From: Ailurus styani
Taxonomy: Eukaryota; Chordata; Mammalia; Carnivora; Ailuridae
Length of the DNA stretch: 64,000 nt
Direction: 5' to 3'
Assembly: GCA_002007465.1 (NCBI GenBank)
Contig: LNAC01000232.1
Span: 3,330,172 to 3,394,171 of the forward strand
Translations under genes and position numbers: made by a program
Notes under the pieces: model-generated
Told to the model about the DNA's origin: nothing
Databases searched by the model: none
The model's input: only the letters and a program-made list of their open reading frames with translations
Shown here: piece after piece, positions 59,901 through 64,000 of the stretch
Layout: each line of letters starts with the position of its first letter
Position numbering within the stretch: position 1 is the first letter of the stretch

Positions 59901-60002
59901 TTATTGTTGGGAACATACATGACCAAATCAACGCCAGTTGTACACCTCCATTTTACTCGAAGAAACTTGGTTCTAGCTGCAGGAGCTTATAGTCCGCAAT
60001 AA
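47393..60002 (+). CDS. TAF5: TAF5, TFIID subunit 5 (WD40 scaffold), complete
   Basis: Core subunit of TFIID, which recognises core promoters for RNA polymerase II in the nucleus. Its WD40 propeller and N-terminal dimer-like domain scaffold the histone-fold TAFs. Eleven coding exons join without a break: 47393-47954, 49981-50218, 53517-53832, 54569-54732, 54839-54974, 55611-55731, 56470-56599, 58168-58332, 58951-59128, 59315-59492 and 59785-60002. They total 2406 nt, or 801 codons plus stop; human TAF5 is 800 aa. Order in the protein: a low-complexity Gly/Ala/Pro N-terminus (1-90), LisH (about 95-125), a second low-complexity stretch, the TAF5 NTD2 domain (about 200-350), an acidic then Lys-rich linker (about 380-415), and WD40 repeats from about 473 to 770 (GH...WD units LWSL, LWAT, LWDV, LWDI, LWDA). 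All introns are GT-AG. The ATG at 47393 has an ideal Kozak context (AAGATGG). Confidence 0.98.
47955..49980 (+). other. TAF5: TAF5 intron 1
   Basis: 2.0 kb. Tail of the CpG island to about 48.25 kb, a MIR (about 48260-48430), a MER20-like hAT relic (about 48500-48650), and a TG/TA microsatellite at 48781-48812. Nothing else recognised. Confidence 0.75.
48781..48812. repeat. (TG)n(TA)n microsatellite
   Basis: GT units pass into an uninterrupted TA run in TAF5 intron 1. Confidence 0.9.
49981..50218 (+). CDS. TAF5: TAF5 coding exon 2 (NTD2, first half)
   Basis: Codes GSVAVEDQPDVSAVLSAYNQ through EAKSFFE and two bases of a Lys codon. Start of the helical NTD2 domain. Donor GTACGT, followed 4 nt later by a second GT. 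Confidence 0.96.
50340..50645 (-). repeat. LINE-2 fragment
   Basis: 'gtcagggaaggctcccagag' and 'aaagaaggccagtgtggctg' are the complement of the L2 ORF2 C-terminus. Confidence 0.75.
51227..51354 (-). repeat. Short CAN-SINE with small internal expansion
   Basis: Duplication gatttgcatttt on both sides. A ctctac/ctacct repeat at about 51303-51331 enlarges the head. Confidence 0.9.
51380..52260 (-). repeat. LINE-2 fragment split by a hAT relic
   Basis: 'tgatggattggatattgagg' and 'ggccttgaggaactccaaca' complement the L2 reverse transcriptase region. MER5-type relic inserted at about 51450-51645. Confidence 0.75.
51450..51645. repeat. MER5-type hAT relic in L2
   Basis: 'gtggttctcaacacagggta' to 'ctgttgagaaacactaga': the terminal inverted repeats are still visible. 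Confidence 0.65.
53040..53178 (+). repeat. L1 3' terminus
   Basis: 'ctacttttgtatatgtttca aattttccataataaaaag', the L1M 3' end. Confidence 0.7.
53517..53832 (+). CDS. TAF5: TAF5 coding exon 3 (NTD2, second half)
   Basis: 316 nt coding FHGDQECYYQDDLRVLSSL through KREANKSK. Finishes NTD2. Acceptor AACAG, donor GTATGG. Confidence 0.97.
54569..54732 (+). CDS. TAF5: TAF5 coding exon 4 (charged linker)
   Basis: 164 nt coding VFFGLLKEPEIDVPLDDEDE, then a Lys-rich stretch (PKKKKPKKDS) and DPNAPPQN. An acidic-to-basic linker between NTD2 and the propeller. Donor GTGAGG; the next intron is 106 bp. Confidence 0.97.
54839..54974 (+). CDS. TAF5: TAF5 coding exon 5
   Basis: 136 nt coding IPLPELKDSDKLDKIMNMKE through YTFLNAYQ, leading into the WD40 propeller. 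Acceptor CACAG, donor GTTGGT. Confidence 0.97.
55611..55731 (+). CDS. TAF5: TAF5 coding exon 6 (first WD40 unit)
   Basis: 121 nt coding GLTAVDVTDDSSLIAGGFAD, STVRVWSV and SVKQAA. First propeller blade, without the GH dipeptide. Donor GTAACT. Confidence 0.97.
56470..56599 (+). CDS. TAF5: TAF5 coding exon 7 (WD40)
   Basis: 130 nt coding LSLIDKESDDVLERIMDEK through LYGHSGPVYGASFSPD. Carries the first GH motif. Acceptor TTTAG, donor GTAACA. Confidence 0.97.
57006..57206 (+). repeat. Young CAN-SINE in TAF5 intron 7
   Basis: 15-bp duplication agattttgt(g/a)taatc at 56991-57005 and 57207-57221. Sense to TAF5. Confidence 0.95.
57766..57935 (+). repeat. CAN-SINE in TAF5 intron 7
   Basis: Duplication aaaaaaataatctaacctc on both sides. 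Confidence 0.93.
58168..58332 (+). CDS. TAF5: TAF5 coding exon 8 (WD40)
   Basis: 165 nt coding NYLLSSSEDGTVRLWSLQTF and GHNYPVWDTQFSPYGYYFV through HDRVA. Completes one blade and starts the next. Donor GTAAGA. Confidence 0.97.
58951..59128 (+). CDS. TAF5: TAF5 coding exon 9 (WD40)
   Basis: 178 nt coding LWATDHYQPLRIFAGHLADV through ADRTVRLWDVLNGNCVRIFT and GHK. Donor GTAATT. Confidence 0.97.
59315..59492 (+). CDS. TAF5: TAF5 coding exon 10 (WD40)
   Basis: 178 nt coding GPIHSLTFSPNGRFLATGAT and GHTDTVCSLRFSRDGEILAS. Follows a 186-bp intron. Donor GTAAAT. Confidence 0.97.
59785..60002 (+). CDS. TAF5: TAF5 coding exon 11 and stop
   Basis: 218 nt coding SMDNTVRLWDAVKAFEDLET through NLVLAAGAYSPQ and a TAA stop at 60000-60002. 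Last blade and C-terminal tail. Confidence 0.97.
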
Positions 60003-60838
60003 ATCATCGGTATTAAAGACCTTTTGGAAGCTACTGTTTGAAAAAGGGAGACTAAAAGCAAATACCTCAGTGATTAATTATTTAAGCTACAAAGAATGTT
60101 TTGTCTATATGGATCTGGAAGGATGCTGCTTGGGAAATCTGAACAGGACAGTTCCACGTTTCTATAGCAACCACATTTAACTAATTTCCGTTAGTTGAAT
60201 AAGAGGTATTATGTTCGTGGAGGGGACATTTATGGTGCTTTAGATTGTGTGGAAACTATGCATTTTCTGTTCAAATGCTATTTTAATTTATTATGTTTAG
60301 AAAAAAAATCAATTGACTTCAGTAATTCATCCTGCTTCAAGATTCAAATCAAGTAATATAATACCATCTTGAATTTTAGCTGAAGAATTCTATGAGCATG
60401 TATGTTTCTGCTGTAAAAATGTAGTTACTGTATGGCACTCAAGTACTATGTTAAATGATCCACTAACATTTTTGCTTGGCCCATGATTAGTGGAATGTAT
60501 GTTACTGGGTAGGGTGAACTACAATTTCTAAAAACTAGATGAAGTACAACCATCCACTGACATCTGAATTTATACCTGTTGGATTCTGAGTGCACCCAAA
60601 CACTCTAAACCAGGTGAAGAAATTTAGCTTCCATGTTCTACTTCAGCTAAAACAGCTACATAAAACCTAGTACACTTGAAGTCAGACAGACATTTCAGTT
60701 GCTTACCTCCAATACTGAGCCTTGCTTTGGAAAACTAAAAGATTTAGACCAAGTCACTGCCAGTTTTTTGCCTTCGTTGCATTTTGTACAGTTTTTATAT
60801 TTTTGATATATTGTAAATAAAGACAACCAGCTTTTCCA
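60003..60838 (+). other. TAF5: TAF5 3' UTR
   Basis: AT-rich, non-coding, continuous with exon 11. It ends about 15-20 nt after the AATAAA at 60816-60821. The exact cleavage site is inferred. No SINE lies within it. Confidence 0.85.
60816..60821 (+). terminator. TAF5: TAF5 polyadenylation signal AATAAA
   Basis: Canonical hexamer 814 nt after the stop codon, inside TTGTAAATAAAGACAACC. It is the last AATAAA before the opposing ATP5MK terminal exon. Confidence 0.8.
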
Positions 60839-60935
60839 GGTTCATAATTTATTGTACAAATTGAGTATCACATGATGAGCTGACATTAGCTTCTCCAGGG
60901 ATGGGAACTTAACAGATGAAATGCAGGTTAAAATC
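60830..60935 (-). other. ATP5MK: ATP5MK 3' UTR terminal exon
   Basis: Starts after a TTTATAG acceptor (AG at 60936-60937) and carries AATAAA at 60848-60853 (minus strand). It joins the donor next to the stop codon across a 1.57-kb intron. Matches my memory of the short USMG5 3' UTR; the lower end is approximate. Confidence 0.75.
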
Positions 60936-62770
60936 CTATAAAGAGAGCAAACATAATTTAGACACAATTGTGTTCAACTCTACTTTTAAGACACTCAGTA
61001 ATTACTAGTATAGGACTATCCCTGAACCCCCTGAAATTGAATGCAAATTCATCAGATTCTCAGTCAGTAACCACCCCAAAATGAAGGTGTCTCTCAGCTT
61101 AATACAGTTTAACTTAATGCTTTACCTTTAACAAAAGAGCTGACTTCAGCATGACCCTGAATGTATGCTATTGGAAAAGTCTAGTATACAAAGTACATTT
61201 TTTTTTTTTTTAAAGATTTTTTATTTATTCATTTGACACAGAGAGATTACAAGTAGGCAAAGAGGCAGGCAGAGAGAGAGGAGAGAGGAGGAAGCAGGCT
61301 CCCCGCCGAGCAGAGAGCCCGATGCGGGCCTCGATCCCAGGACCCTGGGATCATGACCTGAGCCAAAGGCAGCGGCTTTAACCCACTGAGCCACCCAGGC
61401 GCCCTACAAAGTACATTTTAAAGAGTAGTAAACATATCAGAGATAAAATTTCTCCATTTTTATAATGGGGATACTACCACTCTCCCCAAAGTTGGGAGGT
61501 GCCTAATATGGAAAACTGGGCAAAGGCTACCTATTTGTCAGGAATAAGTCATGGAGCACTGCATGGTGGGGTGGGGTATGTAGTCTTAGTCAATAGTTTT
61601 GAGATTGGAAAAGCTTTTAAGAACAGAGGAGAAATTTTCTGTGGAGAGCTACAGTAGATAGAGATTTGGGTTTTGGGTTTTTTACACACCATCTACTACC
61701 AAAACAAGTATTTATTCACTTAAGCATGGTCAAATGGAGGTTGTGATGCACCATAAGAAAAAAATGAAATCTATGGGAATTAAAATATAAAATCCCTTAT
61801 ATAAAAATTTGAAATTAGCAAAAAAATAAGATATTACTTGCAATGTATTTAAAAGGTTGGCTAATAATTATTGCATAAAGGGCTTATGTAAGAGAAATAA
61901 GGTCTTCCTAAAGAGAAAGACTCAATTGTTAAATAAATGAGAAAAACAAAGGGGATATTAAGAAAAATACAAAGAGTAAACAAATGGAAAAAATGTGTAA
62001 CTTCATCAAAAAAATATTTTCATTCATCGAATGAGCAAGATCAGAAACTGATTATTCACTGTTGGTTAGGGCAAAAGAGACACCCTCAAACAAAGCTGGG
62101 TGCCCCATTAACCCTTGGGGAAAGCACTTAAGCCTAGAATAATCATAAAGACAACACATCATGCTCAAAAGTGTTCAATGCAATCTTATCTATATTTAAA
62201 AAAATCTCAATAGGAAACAGATATAAGTCACATATCCATAAATACTCTGCATTCAAATAATAGAGAAACTATTTGTTATAAGACAGTATTATAAACATGA
62301 CTCATAGCCACTGGAAACCAAATGAAAAATGTAAAAAAAAAGCCAAACCAAAATATTAACAAAAATTGTCAGGGTAATGAGATATGAACAATATTTTCCT
62401 CCTATATGTAACTTTGCACAATGACAACAATTTACTTCCACAGTGCAGGAAAAAGCCCTAAAAACAAAATGGCTGTTATAAACTAATATGTCAATTCCTT
62501 ACCGTTTATGTTGCTTTCACAGCTGGTGTTTTTTTAGACCTTAACTTGAAGTATAAGATCATCAAAGCAATGCCTCCATATGTGGCCAGTACACACTGAA
62601 AAAGAAAGGAGAAAGTAAACGAGAGCTTTTGCCACTTATATTATTCTGAAACATAACTGCTTAAAGGTATCACTAATACTTACATTCATTCTACCTGTGA
62701 GAGTATAAGAGTTGAAATATTTTTTGATACCAGTGAAATGGAATTGGGCATCAGTTTCTGGACCTGCCAT
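60830..62770 (-). CDS. ATP5MK: ATP5MK (USMG5/DAPIT), ATP synthase membrane subunit k
   Basis: Small inner-membrane subunit of mitochondrial F1Fo ATP synthase, involved in stability and dimerisation of the complex. The coding sequence is two exons, 62684-62770 and 62506-62595, giving MAGPETDAQFHFTGIKKYFN..., CVLATYGGIALMILYFKLRS and KKTPAVKAT. That is 58 residues, the full family length. One membrane helix runs across ATYGGIALMILYF. A spliced 3' UTR exon lies at about 60830-60935, and the 5' UTR continues upstream past an acceptor at 62780-62781. The span given includes the 3' UTR; the coding part is 62506-62770. GIALMIL differs slightly from the remembered human sequence (GIALIVL). It converges on TAF5. 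Confidence 0.96.
60848..60853 (-). terminator. ATP5MK: ATP5MK polyadenylation signal AATAAA
   Basis: Minus-strand AATAAA, 26 bp from the plus-strand TAF5 signal. Cleavage 10-30 nt downstream would fall at about 60820-60840, on or next to the TAF5 cleavage zone. Confidence 0.75.
60936..62502 (-). other. ATP5MK: ATP5MK intron in the 3' UTR
   Basis: 1.57 kb between the terminal exon and the stop-codon exon. Holds one full SINE (61202-61404). The part 61.9-62.35 kb looks like a decayed L1 3' fragment (low confidence). Confidence 0.7.
61202..61404 (-). repeat. Young CAN-SINE in the ATP5MK intron
   Basis: Perfect 15-bp duplication tacaaagtacatttt at 61187-61201 and 61405-61419. Sense to ATP5MK. 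Confidence 0.95.
62506..62595 (-). CDS. ATP5MK: ATP5MK coding exon B and stop
   Basis: 90 nt coding CVLATYGGIALMILYFKLRS, KKTPAVKAT and TAA. Acceptor TTTCAG. The intron to exon A is 88 bp. Only 3 nt follow the stop before a GTAAGG donor at 62501-62502. Confidence 0.96.
   Translation of the reverse strand, partial: CVLATYGGIALMILYFKLRSKKTPAVKAT
62684..62770 (-). CDS. ATP5MK: ATP5MK coding exon A
   Basis: 87 nt coding MAGPETDAQFHFTGIKKYFN and SYTLTGRMN. Donor GTAAGT. The exon itself starts at 62779 after a poly-pyrimidine AAG acceptor, so only 9 nt of 5' UTR are in this exon. Confidence 0.96.
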
Positions 62771-62854
62771 GATTTCAATCTTAAAAAAAAAAAAGAAAGC
62801 AACAATAAATTGGTTTCAATGCAATTTAGAAGAAAATTAAGTTTTGTTTTTGTT

Positions 62855-62962
62855 TCAAAGATTTTATTTTTTTAAGTAATCTCTACACCAACATGGGGCT
62901 TGAACTCACAACCCAGAGATCAAGAGTCACAAGTTCCAGCAACTGAGCCAGCCAGGCACCCC
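62855..62962 (-). repeat. Short CAN-SINE upstream of ATP5MK coding exon A
   Basis: Old short SINEC, sense to ATP5MK, ending about 75 bp upstream of the exon A acceptor. Confidence 0.8.
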
Positions 62963-63734
62963 TTTTTTTTTCTGTTTGTTTGTTCTTAAGTTTAAAAACC
63001 TGAAAAGTCAATGCACAGAGGAATTAAGAGGTTGTTTTTTTTTTTTTTTTTTAATGTCTTGCCCAAGACAGAAGTAGCAAAGATGGTGGAAAAAGGTTTG
63101 CTGCTAAGAGAAACTTTCAGAAGGAAGATTTTACCTTAGTTGCCTACTGTATAACATTCCAAAGCATACATCAAATCACTTAGCACAAGAAGAGAAAACA
63201 ATTGTCTCTAAGGCTCCCCTCCCCTTTAACCCAATCTTGCTTGATATTTTCGTTCCTGGCTCTGCTACAGTATGTTACACTGTGCATGGACTAAATCAGT
63301 TTTAAGAGTAGTTGAAAGTTGGAGCTTGTGATACATTTCAAAGTTTCTAAGAAGGGTAACCACCAGCTAAACAGCTCAACTTGCAATTCCTTTCACAATT
63401 TTTCTTATGAAATAATCTAGGACCTCCATGGGAAGGAAGAGAAGGTATCATTTACTAAATAGAATTGATAATACTCCCATTTTAAAAAAAATTAGCATTA
63501 TTTTAACAAAAGGGATGCAAATCAGAGTATAAGAACTGGAAGATCATTTCCACAGTTTAAAGAATAAGAGCATGCTGGTTGAAGTTCTTAAAGATGGAGA
63601 TCCTACCAAAATGCCATTATCAAAGTCTGTCACCTAGTTATAAAGAGCAGATACCCACTGTCTAGGCTGCAGTGCGCTCAGCTCCTAAGCCCCCAGGATA
63701 CATATAAACTATTGGTGGTAACGAGAGAGCTGGA

Positions 63735-64000
63735 ATACCTTTTCCTCACAGCAAAATAGATAAAAGATCTAAATATAACTAGTAAAACCAAAAAAACCCT
63801 GGAAGAAAACATGGGCCAAAATTTTAATTATCTTAAGAAAAGGGAAATATAAAGGACAAAAACTAGAAGGGAAAACATAAAAGTGATCAAAGAAATGTAA
63901 AATGAGGTCGATATTTAACCATCAGACTGGGAAAAATGAGCATCTCCTCTGTTGCCTGAGTATAAACTGGTACAACTTTTCCTGAAGTGCACTTTTGCAA
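63735..64000 (+). repeat. L1 ORF2 fragment
   Basis: 'ctggaagaaaacatgggcca' is an L1 ORF2 C-terminal landmark; runs to the window edge, decayed. Confidence 0.6.

Overview
This window is nuclear DNA from a placental mammal, almost certainly a caniform carnivore. The clearest evidence is several dozen tRNA-Lys-derived CAN-SINEs (SINEC). Many carry the head 'gggttaaagcctctgc', which I associate with mustelids such as ferret, mink, badger or otter. That family-level placement is from memory and is tentative. All genes are split by GT-AG introns, and promoters lie in CpG islands. I found no prokaryotic operon, CRISPR array or intact mobile coding system.

Layout: (1) 1-29,778, minus strand: PCGF6, a RING/RAWUL Polycomb-group protein of PRC1.6. 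Exons 9 to 1 are present and encode 331 codons in one continuous frame. The short last coding exon lies beyond position 1. Its introns hold SINEs, old L1/CR1/MIR pieces, a processed RPS12 pseudogene (about 24.0-24.5 kb) and a tiny U2 snRNA retrocopy (11.6 kb). (2) 29.8-47.3 kb: the intergenic space between two divergent genes, with no supported gene. It is packed with SINEs (some nested three deep), L1 fragments, LTR-type repeats and hAT-type DNA transposon relics. (3) 47,393-60,002, plus strand: TAF5, complete in 11 coding exons, 801 codons plus stop. It is the WD40 scaffold subunit of TFIID. Its poly(A) signal is at 60,816. (4) 60.8-62.8 kb, minus strand: ATP5MK (USMG5/DAPIT), a 58-residue membrane subunit of mitochondrial ATP synthase, with both coding exons and a 3' UTR exon. 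Its 5' UTR exon(s) lie beyond 64,000. TAF5 and ATP5MK converge, and their poly(A) signals are only 26 bp apart.

The order PCGF6 - TAF5 - ATP5MK is the conserved mammalian arrangement (human 10q24). The three genes do not form a functional unit: one is Polycomb silencing, one basal transcription and one mitochondrial energy supply. I found no previously undescribed biological system. The points most worth a second look are the U2 snRNA retrocopy at a target site that was hit twice, the SINE 37 bp from the PCGF6 exon 9 splice acceptor, the tail-to-tail poly(A) arrangement, a young SINE with a 49-A tail, three-level SINE nests, and a few unrecognised open stretches.
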